From positions 4,340,001-4,404,000 of the forward strand of contig NZ_CP012996.1 of assembly GCF_001412655.1 (NCBI RefSeq): DNA of 64,000 nt. Reading direction: 5' to 3'. The notes below the pieces were generated by a model. The model saw only the letters and a list, made by a program, of their open reading frames with translations. It did no database searches and was not told the DNA's origin. Positions within the stretch are counted from its first letter, which is position 1. Each line of letters opens with the position of its first letter. This DNA comes from Pedobacter sp. PACM 27299 (GTDB lineage: Bacteria > Bacteroidota > Bacteroidia > Sphingobacteriales > Sphingobacteriaceae). The position numbers were made by a program, and so were the translations under genes. Below are positions 17,227 through 25,119 of the stretch, piece by piece.

Positions 17227-18375
17227 TTAATTAGTCGGACCTTGAAGCTTGTTTTTTATAAATTCATGGTCCGTAAGTGTGTTTAAGAAGGCTAGAATGG
17301 CCTTCCTTTCTGTTATTGACATTGGGATACCTGGTTTTCCCTGATCCTGGAACAAGCTGACATCAGTAGTTGAAGACAGCTTGATACCATACTGATAATG
17401 ATCCAGTACTTCTTTCAGTGTCTTGAACCTGCCATCATGCATATAAGGGGCGCTGAGCACTACATTTCTCAGGGAAGGCGTTTTAAATTTCCCTACATCT
17501 GAAGGATTAAAACTGACCCTGAAATGTCCCTGATAAATCCCTTCATTGGCTTCAGAAAAATGATCATCCAAACCATTGTTGTGAAAATTATGGTCGGTAA
17601 ACAGCACTCCGGTATGGCAGCTGCCGCATTTATCCTGAACAAGGTTCATCCCCAGCAACTCCTCCGCATTCAGCACCGTTGATTTTTCCTGACGGATGTA
17701 TTGATCATAGCGGGAATTCCCGGAGATTAACGTCCGCTGAAATTGTGCTAAGGCCTTTACCACATCCGCAGATTTGATTGCTGAGTTAAAAACCTGTTTA
17801 AAGCGGCTGACATAATCTGGCACTGCTTTCAACTCTGCTTCGAGTTCATACAAATCCTGATGCATTTCGTCTGCACTGGTTAAAGGGCCAAAAGCCTGAG
17901 ATTCCAGGTTTTTAGCACCTCCATCCCAGAATAGGCCCTGATCTGCCCAAGCCAGGTTAAACAAAACCGGGGCATGGCGATCCAAAGTTTTCCCAGAAGT
18001 ACCTTGGTTGCTTATGGCCAGGCCATCTGAGAATGCCAGTTCCTGATGGTGACAAGAAGCACAGGAGATCCGGTTATTACCAGACAATCGAACGTCGTAA
18101 AACAACCTCCTACCCAATTCAATTCCTTCTGCTGTGAGTCGGTTATCAGGCTGTTTCATCACTGCAGGGAAGTTTGCAGGACGCGGTAATTCCAGGTCAT
18201 GCAAGCCATCTGGATTCACAAGCTCCGGATCTGACTCCTTTTTACAGGAAACAAATAACAGCAGCAGCAGTATTGCACTGAAAAACGAGGCCTTAATCCC
18301 TGTAAACGATCCGAAAAAAGATCGCTTGAAAAAGCCCTGAAAATCAAGCAGTAGAAAAGTTGAATTACGACGCAT
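17227..18375 (-). CDS. Di-heme cytochrome c peroxidase family protein, MbnH-like (copy A)
   Basis: A 382-residue paralogue of the gene at 15318-16361. Heme sites are SCASCHHQE near residue 105 and CGSCHTGVL near residue 250; TPSLRNVVLSAPYMHDGRF and RHAPVLFNLAWAD are family phrases. The N-terminus is unusual: 25-30 residues (MRRNSTFLLLDFQGFFKRSF...) precede the hydrophobic core that ends in LLLFVSC followed by Lys-Lys, longer than a normal lipoprotein n-region. There is no later ATG before the core, and the chosen start lies 6 bp after the upstream mbnP stop. It pairs with MbnP copy A. Role presumed as for the other copy. Confidence 0.87.
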   Translation of the reverse strand: MRRNSTFLLLDFQGFFKRSFFGSFTGIKASFFSAILLLLLFVSCKKESDPELVNPDGLHDLELPRPANFPAVMKQPDNRLTAEGIELGRRLFYDVRLSGNNRISCASCHHQELAFSDGLAISNQGTSGKTLDRHAPVLFNLAWADQGLFWDGGAKNLESQAFGPLTSADEMHQDLYELEAELKAVPDYVSRFKQVFNSAIKSADVVKALAQFQRTLISGNSRYDQYIRQEKSTVLNAEELLGMNLVQDKCGSCHTGVLFTDHNFHNNGLDDHFSEANEGIYQGHFRVSFNPSDVGKFKTPSLRNVVLSAPYMHDGRFKTLKEVLDHYQYGIKLSSTTDVSLFQDQGKPGIPMSITERKAILAFLNTLTDHEFIKNKLQGPTN

Positions 18376-18381
18376 GATTTA

Positions 18382-19182
18382 TTAATTCACTGCTTTTACG
18401 GTAAACACTTTATTGCTGTAATTGGTGGCTACTGCCGCCATAGCCGAAGCTTGTGCTGCACCTACAACTGGAGTAGTCATGACATCAATCCCATCAAAAG
18501 CCTTTGCCAAATCCACATTTAAGCTAACCCCAGAGCTCTTTTCGCCACTAACTTTCAAAGTCTGTGGCAAATCCAGGACTACTGTTTTGTAGTTTGCATT
18601 TAATCCAGTTTCAATTTTTAAGGTTTTAGAATTGGCGCCCTCAGTGACCTTTCCGGTTGCCGAAGTAAAAATATAGCTGGTCAGCCACATCCAGGAAACA
18701 TTGGTCATCCCGTTCAATGGGGAGAGCTCTCCGGCCAATAAACTCAGGTTATCATTGTATTTCGGATCCACGCCTACCGCGAATTTCAGTGTTTTATAGT
18801 CTCCTGCTTTCAGGTCTTTCAACACCACTTCTTCTCTTTTTGTAGCCGGGTAGACCGTAGTAGGCAGGTCGTTATTTACCCCTGTCAGCGTAATCGTTCC
18901 GGTTTCTTCCAGTAAATAGTAGGAACCGGGCACTTTGAATTCTTCACCATTGGTATTCACCAATACAACATTACTGATCCAATACCTGAATTTATTGAAG
19001 TTGAAAGTTTTTCCCTCAGCAGTAAAATCGGTATTCAATGCAAAATCCTGATTTCCAAACCTTGCATCGAAGCTAAGGGTGGTTTTTCCGTTAGTTTCAA
19101 CGGCATTAATTGGATCTTTATCTTTTGAGCAAGCGCTGAATAGCAATGCTGATACCGTCATTAGGGTAAGTATTTTTTTCAT
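18382..19182 (-). CDS. MbnP family lipoprotein lacking histidine (copy A)
   Basis: A 266-residue lipoprotein (LLFSAC, then Ser-Lys) with the MbnP layout: LSFDARFGNQDFALN, then FNFNKFRYWISNVVLV, KFAVGVD, and the central VSWMWLTSYIF. It keeps a W-x-W at the position of WGW in copy B. In contrast to copy B it contains no His at all and ends without a His tail, so it should not bind copper the same way. First gene of the five-gene unit (copy A MbnP, MbnH, copy B MbnP, MbnH, barrel), with a 126-bp gap upstream that could hold a promoter. The pair probably arose by duplication followed by divergence. Confidence 0.83.
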   Translation of the reverse strand: MKKILTLMTVSALLFSACSKDKDPINAVETNGKTTLSFDARFGNQDFALNTDFTAEGKTFNFNKFRYWISNVVLVNTNGEEFKVPGSYYLLEETGTITLTGVNNDLPTTVYPATKREEVVLKDLKAGDYKTLKFAVGVDPKYNDNLSLLAGELSPLNGMTNVSWMWLTSYIFTSATGKVTEGANSKTLKIETGLNANYKTVVLDLPQTLKVSGEKSSGVSLNVDLAKAFDGIDVMTTPVVGAAQASAMAAVATNYSNKVFTVKAVN

Positions 19183-19308
19183 TTTATTTGAAATAGTGAT
19201 GCCATAGTCCTCCCCTTAAGTCGGAAAAATGGACTTTTTATAAAAAAACTGATAAATTGTAAGGGAATAGCGGGAGCTTTTTTTGGTCAAAGAAGCAGCC
19301 TGCTATCT

Positions 19309-19698
19309 TTAAGAATAAATGAAAAAGATGCTGGGAGGCGGGTGAGGAATCTCGTTATTGCTTTCCGGAAGATCAAAAGAAAACTCGCCAGGAAATTCAG
19401 GCGTTTTTAAACAAAGCGGAAGCAGAGGCAAATCAATTGCTTTCACAAAGAAAACATCCTGTGCGTTTTTCTTTTGTGCATCTCTTTCCTGTTTCTTTTC
19501 TTTTTCCTCTGCCTGTTTCAGCTTTTTAGCGAGGTAACATTTACCATTGCAGTGCATGGCTGGCTTGTCTTTATTTTCACAAAGAACCGTCGCAATGTAC
19601 TGCTGATTGAGCTCAAACCCCGCGTATACGAAAACCCTGCTGAACTGTGCCAGCAATAAGGTCATCAATAAAACAATTGCGGTAAAGCGTTTAGGCAT
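19309..19698 (-). CDS. Small membrane-anchored protein with C-x9-C-x3-C motif (copy 1)
   Basis: 129 residues: an N-terminal hydrophobic signal or anchor (about 5-22), then FELNQQYIATVLCENKDKP with the motif C-x9-C-NGK-C-Y-L, a Lys/Glu/Gln-rich helix (KKLKQAEEKEKKQERDAQKK) and a Pro-rich C-terminus with HPPPS. The three close Cys suggest metal or redox function in the periplasm. It starts 4 bp after the SCO gene, so it is cotranscribed with it. A paralogue lies at 20903-21286. I do not recognise a named family; a copper or cytochrome-oxidase assembly role is inferred from the SCO and MbnP neighbours only. Confidence 0.75.
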   Translation of the reverse strand: MPKRFTAIVLLMTLLLAQFSRVFVYAGFELNQQYIATVLCENKDKPAMHCNGKCYLAKKLKQAEEKEKKQERDAQKKNAQDVFFVKAIDLPLLPLCLKTPEFPGEFSFDLPESNNEIPHPPPSIFFIYS

Positions 19699-19702
19699 CT
19701 AC

Positions 19703-20341
19703 TTATTTTTTATACTCTTTTAACAGAATATCCATATCAGACATCAACTGCTGTACATCCTTGTCCAGCGTTCCGTCATAAGCCCCTCTGATGCGTTTTT
19801 CTTTGTCTACCAGCACCAGGTATCCCTGATGGATAAAACCGCCGGGTGCATTCTTATCTTCTTGTGCGGAAACCAGGTAATTACGTTCCGCAAGGGCATA
19901 AATATCATCCCTGCTGCCCCATAAATACTCCCATTTCGTACCGTCAACACCTAACTTTTTCGCGTAAGCTTTCATTCTGGAAGGGGTATCATATTTCACG
20001 TCAATGGTATGGGAAGCCAGTTTAACTTCGGGATTGCCTTTATACTTTTCATACACTTTCATTAAATTCCGGTGCATGGTGGGGCATATCGTCGGACAGG
20101 AGGTAAAAAAGAAATCGGCCACATAAATCGCTCCATTGAAGTCTTTCTCTGTCACCACCGTACTGTCCTGATTGAAGAGTTTAAAGGCAGGAATCGTTCT
20201 AAAAATGCTATCTATCACCGTTTTGCCATCGACCACCCGCTCTGTTTGTTCCAACTGCAGAAAAGGCAACCTTTTCGGTTGGTCTTTACAGCTAGAAAGA
20301 AACAAGGCAGCGAGGGTCAGGCCAGCTAAAATTCCCCTCAT
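19703..20341 (-). CDS. SCO1/SenC family copper-binding thioredoxin-fold lipoprotein
   Basis: 212-residue lipoprotein (signal ends LFLSSC, then Lys) with a thioredoxin fold. The copper ligands of the SCO family are present: the two Cys of SCPTICP within DFFFTSCPTICPTMHRNL, and the later His in ASHTIDVKYD. SCO proteins deliver copper or keep thiols reduced during assembly of the CuA site of cytochrome oxidases. Start codon overlaps the stop of the upstream small lipoprotein by one base (TAATG), showing translational coupling. A close paralogue lies at 35942-36595 next to a cytochrome c. Confidence 0.95.
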   Translation of the reverse strand: MRGILAGLTLAALFLSSCKDQPKRLPFLQLEQTERVVDGKTVIDSIFRTIPAFKLFNQDSTVVTEKDFNGAIYVADFFFTSCPTICPTMHRNLMKVYEKYKGNPEVKLASHTIDVKYDTPSRMKAYAKKLGVDGTKWEYLWGSRDDIYALAERNYLVSAQEDKNAPGGFIHQGYLVLVDKEKRIRGAYDGTLDKDVQQLMSDMDILLKEYKK

Positions 20342-20775
20342 TACTTTTTGAATTTACTGAAGTAAGCTTCCGATGATTTGATCTCTTTTTTATAAAGGCT
20401 GTCGACTGCCACAATCTTTGCTTTTTCCGCCTGGAAATACTGGATGGCTTCCTCATTTGATTTACCGGTAATATCCGGCTCAAATTTATGCATCCAATCG
20501 TTCATACTGTCTTCAGCAACCGTCAGCTCCTTCAAAAGCGCCTTGATATTTTCCTTTTCTTTCAGCGTATCGATTTCAGGAAATTTGGTTTTCAAATCTG
20601 CCATATTCCGCTGTAACGTATCTAGTTTCATTTGATAGTTTACAATCGTACTATGATCGCCCATAACCAGGTCATGAAATTTCATGACTTCATCGCGTTC
20701 TTTTTTATAATCAACAGGGGCCGTGCAGGCCATAGCAGTAATTGCCAGTAGCATTGCGCCAACTAATTTCTTCAT
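20341..20775 (-). CDS. Small hypothetical lipoprotein, helical
   Basis: Start placed at 20775 (MKKLVGAM), which gives a proper lipoprotein signal ending TAMAC; a longer form from 20841 would put 22 residues before it. The mature part of about 125 residues is highly charged and probably a helical bundle (NYQMKLDTLQRNMADLKTKF, ENIKALLKELTVAEDSMNDW), with no Cys beyond the lipobox and no recognised domain. It overlaps the SCO start by one base, so both are made from one transcript, and a role next to SCO in copper or oxidase assembly is likely but unproven. Confidence 0.75.
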   Translation of the reverse strand: MKKLVGAMLLAITAMACTAPVDYKKERDEVMKFHDLVMGDHSTIVNYQMKLDTLQRNMADLKTKFPEIDTLKEKENIKALLKELTVAEDSMNDWMHKFEPDITGKSNEEAIQYFQAEKAKIVAVDSLYKKEIKSSEAYFSKFKK

Positions 20776-20902
20776 TTTTACTCTTTTAAAAGACACCAAA
20801 ATATTAAGCGCGTCAAAAACAGCGCATTCCCAAAAAGGCATAAAAAGGCGGAAACCCGATTATCAAAAACCAGTATTCGCTTTTTATCCTAAAATTTGTT
20901 AA

Positions 20903-21286
20903 TTATACTGGAAATTGTGGAGGGTGGAAAATGGCATTTAGCAGCTCCTGCGGCATTCCGGTAGAAACGGGAACATGTAAGGTAATTTCCGCAAAAGCAT
21001 ATTGTTTGAATACAAATGGATTTACTACGAGTGCATCTTGAATTTGTGTTTTCTGTGCTTGTCTTTCCTGCTTTTGTTCTTTGTCTTGCGCTTGTTTTAA
21101 CTTTTTCATTAAATAGCACTTCCCATTACATTGCAGCTGGGGTTTATCTTTATTCACACAGAGTTCGGCAGCGATATAACGCTGATTCATCTCAAAACCA
21201 GCAAATACAAAGGCATTGGCAAAGTTTACAGTAAGTAAACTGAACAAAAGCAATATGGCTGTTGGTTTGATTAACATCTGGCGCAA
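20903..21286 (-). CDS. Small membrane-anchored protein with C-x9-C-x3-C motif (copy 2)
   Basis: 127-residue paralogue of the protein at 19309-19698: hydrophobic N-terminus (AILLLFSLLTVNFANAF), then FEMNQRYIAAELCVNKDKP, the C-x9-C-NGK-C-Y-L motif, a Lys/Gln-rich helix (KKLKQAQDKEQKQERQAQ) and a C-terminal FHPP. An ATG three codons later (21277) is an equally good start. It lies upstream of the lipoprotein-SCO pair, separated from it by about 130 bp. The same strand and the paralogy suggest a shared pathway. Family name not recognised. Confidence 0.75.
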   Translation of the reverse strand: MRQMLIKPTAILLLFSLLTVNFANAFVFAGFEMNQRYIAAELCVNKDKPQLQCNGKCYLMKKLKQAQDKEQKQERQAQKTQIQDALVVNPFVFKQYAFAEITLHVPVSTGMPQELLNAIFHPPQFPV

Positions 21287-21326
21287 AGATAAGGAACAAA
21301 TCCGGGGATTTACCCATTAAAAGCAT

Positions 21327-21353
21327 AAAAAAAGCAGACCAGAGCCTGCTTTT
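21327..21353 (-). terminator. Rho-independent terminator of the thioesterase/fabH unit
   Basis: An 8-bp stem (AAAAGCAG at 21330-21337, CTGCTTTT at 21346-21353) with an 8-nt loop; read on the minus strand it is followed by seven T. It begins 7 bp after the thioesterase stop. Confidence 0.75.
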
Positions 21354-21360
21354 CATTTGA

Positions 21361-21801
21361 TTATTTTAATATTTTAATCGGTTTCTTGTGTTCATCGATG
21401 GCTACAAATGAAAATTCTCCGGTTACCGCTTTTTCGCGGTCTTCGGAGTACATCTGCTCTACATATATTTCGACTCTCACTTTCAAACTCGTATTTCCGA
21501 TATGTGTAACAGTGCCTATCAGCTCAACAATGGTTCCGGCAGGAATAGGCTTTTTAAAGTCAATCCTGTCGCTGCTTACTGTCACCATAATCTGCCTGCT
21601 GAAACGCGTAGCGGTGATAAAAGCCACCTCGTCCATCATGTGCATGGCTGTTCCGCCAAATAAGGTGTCGTAGTGGTTGGTTGTATTAGGAAACACCGCT
21701 TTAAAAATGCGGGTCTCAGAAGCTTTAATTCTATCTTCTACGGTAATGCTGTTTTCTGTGGTAATATTATCTTGTACTGTCATTTGATTTTCTTTAATCA
21801 T
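21361..21801 (-). CDS. Acyl-CoA thioesterase, hotdog fold
   Basis: 146-residue cytoplasmic enzyme of the YciA/BFIT-like branch, hydrolysing acyl-CoA to free acid and CoA. The active-site segment HYDTLFGGTAMHMMDEVAFITATRF has the typical Asn/His-Gly-Gly region followed by the catalytic Asp, and TVSSDRIDFKKPIPAGTIVEL and VTGEFSFVAID complete the hotdog pattern. It lies 18 bp downstream of fabH on the same strand, so both probably share a transcript serving acyl-chain metabolism. Preferred chain length cannot be told. Confidence 0.88.
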   Translation of the reverse strand: MIKENQMTVQDNITTENSITVEDRIKASETRIFKAVFPNTTNHYDTLFGGTAMHMMDEVAFITATRFSRQIMVTVSSDRIDFKKPIPAGTIVELIGTVTHIGNTSLKVRVEIYVEQMYSEDREKAVTGEFSFVAIDEHKKPIKILK

Positions 21802-21819
21802 TTTCCCTGCGGGGAGGTT

Positions 21820-22824
21820 CTATTTCCCTCTCAGTTTGCCCCATTTTAAATAGGTAGCACCCCATGAGAATCCAGCGCCAAATGCGGTTAACAATAGCTT
21901 GTCACCATACTTGAAATCATCTTTAAAATCCCATAAAACCAATGGAATAGTAGCGGCAGTGGTATTTCCGTAACGTTCAATATTCACTTTCACTTGTGAT
22001 TCCGTTAAGTTCAGCTGCTCTCCTACCGCCTGAATGATTCTTAAATTTGCCTGGTGAGGAATCAGATAGTTGATTTGTTTGATGTCCAGATCATTTGCTT
22101 TTAAGATTGCTCTGCAAGTATCTGTCATGCCCTGGATTGCTGCTTTAAACACTACACGTCCATCCTGGCGCACATAATGCAATTTCTGGTCTAAGGTTTC
22201 TTGTGATGCAGGGTGTTTAGAGCCACCGGCAGTAACAATAAGATTTTCCTTACCGCTGCCATCAGTTCTGAAATAACTATCAATTAATCCTACTTCTTCT
22301 TCTGTTTGTTCTAATAAAACCGCTCCGGCACCATCACCAAAAAGAATACAGGTATTGCGGTCTTTATAGTTTACGATCGAACTGTTTTTATCCGCACCAA
22401 TGACAACTACGCGTTTGCATCGGCCGCTTTCAATCATACTTGCGCCTAAGGTCAGGGCATAAAGGAAACCACTGCAAGCAGCGTTGGTATCAATACCCCA
22501 GGCATTTTTCAATCCTGCTTTTTCACACACCATACTCCCCGTAGAAACCATCACATAATCCGGAGTGGATGTAGATACAATCACACAGTCTATATCATCC
22601 GGATTCACATTCCCATCTTCCATTAACCTCATCAAGGCCTTTGTAGCCATATCCGAAGTGGCTATACTCGCATCATTTACTATTCTCCGCTCCTTGATTC
22701 CGGTTCTGGACACGATCCATTCTTCGTTGGTATCCACCATTGTTTCCAGATCATGGTTGCTCAAAACAGTTTCCGGAACATAACCTCCAACTCCGGTTAT
22801 CACCGCATTTTTACGTATTCTCAT
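21820..22824 (-). CDS. fabH: 3-oxoacyl-[acyl-carrier-protein] synthase III (KAS III)
   Basis: Condenses acetyl-CoA, or a branched acyl-CoA, with malonyl-ACP to start fatty acid synthesis. The catalytic triad is visible: Cys in DTNAACSGFLYAL (about residue 117), His in LIPHQANLRI and Asn in ERYGNTTAA. Start placed at 22824 (MRIRKNAVITGVGGYVPE), the usual N-terminus; an upstream in-frame ATG adds ten residues of no family character. About 334 residues, normal length. Bacteroidota often have several FabH paralogues, so it may be the housekeeping copy or a second one. Not beside plsX or acpP, where the primary copy often lies. Confidence 0.92.
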   Translation of the reverse strand: MRIRKNAVITGVGGYVPETVLSNHDLETMVDTNEEWIVSRTGIKERRIVNDASIATSDMATKALMRLMEDGNVNPDDIDCVIVSTSTPDYVMVSTGSMVCEKAGLKNAWGIDTNAACSGFLYALTLGASMIESGRCKRVVVIGADKNSSIVNYKDRNTCILFGDGAGAVLLEQTEEEVGLIDSYFRTDGSGKENLIVTAGGSKHPASQETLDQKLHYVRQDGRVVFKAAIQGMTDTCRAILKANDLDIKQINYLIPHQANLRIIQAVGEQLNLTESQVKVNIERYGNTTAATIPLVLWDFKDDFKYGDKLLLTAFGAGFSWGATYLKWGKLRGK

Positions 22825-23271
22825 TCTGTGTGCTGTATGTATTGAAACAGGCAAGTATACCGATGCCTGTTATATTTTTTTTTGCAAAGTTACGGCTTCT
22901 CCAACATATTCCCGCAGTACTTTTGCAGCTGCGGCCATTTCTATCCGTGCTTTTTTTGTTTCCTCTCCAGCTCTGGTCTTCAAACCGCAATCTGGATTTC
23001 CACAAACTTGGCCTGCAAGACGCCATGCAGGCGCTTTTTTAAGCAGTAAAAATGGTACTTATTTTGATGAAACACCCGACAAAACACAACCATAAACATC
23101 TGATGATGTTTTACTTAGCTCATTAAAACCAGGAAAAACAGCCTATAATCCTATGTAAGCAGGAGCTCCTGCCTGATGTTCAGCGCTGCATTCCTATCCC
23201 CATTGTTCTGAATACTGTCATAAAATTCAAAATAACCTATAGGAATGTGAATTTTTCTATCATTTAATACC
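22825..23271. other. 447-bp stretch between fabH and the kinase gene: metE relic only
   Basis: No intact gene seen. It holds the metE 3' remnant (22870-23058), a perfect 14-bp palindrome GCAGGAGCTCCTGC at 23159-23172 without a following T-run, and otherwise non-coding A/T-rich sequence. Confidence 0.7.
22870..23058 (-). pseudogene. Relic of the 3' end of cobalamin-independent methionine synthase (metE)
   Basis: On the minus strand a stop-bounded frame of 62 codons reads through CGNPDCGLKTRAGEETKKAR and then MAAAAKVLREYV to a TAA at 22870-22872. NPDCGLKTR is the zinc-binding signature at the very C-terminus of MetE-type enzymes (the Cys is a zinc ligand), and the following helix ending in AAKxLR is also in place. 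There is no start codon ahead of the signature; an in-frame TAA lies at 23059-23061, and I find no further MetE sequence upstream. So only about the last 50 residues of a 350-750-residue enzyme remain, just upstream of fabH on the same strand. Confidence 0.72.
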
Positions 23272-25026
23272 TTAAACCGCAACAGGCAGAGAGAAACAGA
23301 ACCTACTGCCTTCTCCTAAGGCACTTTCCACCCAGATCGTACCCCCTTCCGCTGCTATAAAATCTTTAGAAATCGCCAATCCTAATCCTGATCCGGATTT
23401 ATTATTCCCGTCTGTAGGTACTTGAAAGTACTTATCGAACAACCTTTTTTGGTAAACCTCTTCGATACCTTTTCCAAAATCCCTTACAGAAAACTCGATA
23501 TGTTCCGCATTTTCAATCACCTGAATCACCACTTTAGATTTTTCAGGGCTATAGCGGAGTGCATTGGAAAGGAAATTGACCAATACCCAGGCTGTTTTTT
23601 CCACATCTACATAGATTTTCGGCAGGTTATTTCTGCTGATCAGCTCCAGCTCAATAGATTTTTGCTCTGCCTGGAAGCGTACTGAATCCATGGCATAAAT
23701 CGCAATCTTACGGGGGTCAGATTTCACAAAATTCAATTGCAGGTTACCGGTTTCTACCTGTGCCAGGTCTAAAAGTTCTGAAGTGATTTTCAATAGTCGC
23801 CCGCAATCTTCCCTGATGTGCTGTACCAGTTCTTTCTGCTCTCCATTCATCAAACCTACGCGCTCATCGTCCATCAATTTTAAACTCATTTTTATAGAAG
23901 AGATTGGCGTTTTCAGTTCATGGGATACCGTAGCAATGAAATTGGTTTTTGCCTCATCCAGTTCTTTAAACTGCGTGATATTTTTTAAGATGTACACCTC
24001 TCCCGCTGTTTTTCCTGTTTGCGACATCGCTACATCAGCCTCCGCATCATAACTGGGAACCGTAATTTCTCTTTTCTCCAGCTGGAAATATGACTCTTTC
24101 TGATCGGCATAAATTTTCATCGTTTTCTCTGCTGTTTTATCCTGAAGAATCCGGTTGAGCAGGTCATTTTTTTTCATCAGTTCCTGCGCATTTTTACCGA
24201 TCACTTCCGGACCATTCAGGTTTAAAAGTTCACCAGCCACTTTATTAAAGAAAAGGATTTCTTTTTTCTCATTTAAACCGATAATGGCGTCCTGCATCTG
24301 CTCTATAATCGCTTCAATCCTTAGCTTTTCGGACTGGATTTTGGAGAGGTTGCTATTTTCCCATTTATTCAATTCCTGGGCCATCGTATTAAAAGAAACC
24401 GCCAGTTCAGAAAACTCATCAGTACCATTAAATTCCAGGCGCTGTTTGTAATTTTTACGCGAGATTTCGCGGATAGCTTCAGAAAACTCCTTTAAAGGGT
24501 TGGCTACGAAACCAGGAAAATTCACGATAAAAGAGAATAGAATCAGGAAGCAGATAGAAGCGGTAAAGATTACATAAAGTGCTGCTTTTTCCACGGCTTT
24601 TTGGGCGGTATCATTTTTACGCACAATCGCCGCCATATTCAATTGATCAATCTTTCTCAATTCCGCTCTTAATGCAGTAACGGCCTCATGAACCTGATCG
24701 TCAGTGGCACCGGGAAGCATCATGGCCTGATAAGCCTGCCCCAAAGCGGAAACTGCTGCCCCCTCTCCTTTTTCCGTTATATTTTTACCCTCCATGGTCA
24801 TGTAACGTTCAAACTCCTCCCTGGTAGCGCCGGAAAGCGGTAGAGGCTGTTCGTCCAGTACCGCTCGCATTTTACTGGTATAGCTCAATGTTTCATAGTT
24901 ATCCTTCAGGATCACCTTTGAACTCAATGAAATCTGATTCATGTAAAACAAAGAAATTGCCCCAAAAAAGAGTACCACAATGAATAGGAATCCGAATCCA
25001 AGGCGGAGTTTGGTTTTAATTTTCAT
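23272..25026 (-). CDS. Membrane sensor histidine kinase linked to kdp (HAMP-PAS-HisKA-HATPase)
   Basis: 584 residues: a transmembrane helix at about 8-28, a periplasmic helical sensor to about 155, a second helix (YVIFTASICFLILFSFIV), HAMP (about 180-235), a PAS domain with NEKKEILFFNKVAGELLN (about 250-360), HisKA with SHELKTPISSIKMSL and an HATPase domain with NFLSNALRYS, RDFGKGIE and GSGLGLAISKDF. It lies 93 bp downstream of the KdpD sensor-half gene and ends the kdp cluster. Because that KdpD has no kinase domain, this protein probably supplies the kinase activity of the Kdp signalling pair. The closest family style is NtrY/PhoR-like. Confidence 0.9.
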   Translation of the reverse strand: MKIKTKLRLGFGFLFIVVLFFGAISLFYMNQISLSSKVILKDNYETLSYTSKMRAVLDEQPLPLSGATREEFERYMTMEGKNITEKGEGAAVSALGQAYQAMMLPGATDDQVHEAVTALRAELRKIDQLNMAAIVRKNDTAQKAVEKAALYVIFTASICFLILFSFIVNFPGFVANPLKEFSEAIREISRKNYKQRLEFNGTDEFSELAVSFNTMAQELNKWENSNLSKIQSEKLRIEAIIEQMQDAIIGLNEKKEILFFNKVAGELLNLNGPEVIGKNAQELMKKNDLLNRILQDKTAEKTMKIYADQKESYFQLEKREITVPSYDAEADVAMSQTGKTAGEVYILKNITQFKELDEAKTNFIATVSHELKTPISSIKMSLKLMDDERVGLMNGEQKELVQHIREDCGRLLKITSELLDLAQVETGNLQLNFVKSDPRKIAIYAMDSVRFQAEQKSIELELISRNNLPKIYVDVEKTAWVLVNFLSNALRYSPEKSKVVIQVIENAEHIEFSVRDFGKGIEEVYQKRLFDKYFQVPTDGNNKSGSGLGLAISKDFIAAEGGTIWVESALGEGSRFCFSLPVAV

Positions 25027-25119
25027 GACTGTTAGTTGTTATAAAGAATTATATTCTGGTTAAATTGTCCTTCTATTTTATACTGCGCCAGTGACCTGCA
25101 TGGAATGGGGATTATCCCA

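Noticed and set aside
22740..23042. Open frames of 100 and 71 codons over the fabH start and its upstream region
   Set aside because: They lie in other frames than the metE relic and fabH and show no protein family; the frame at 22870-23058 explains the region.
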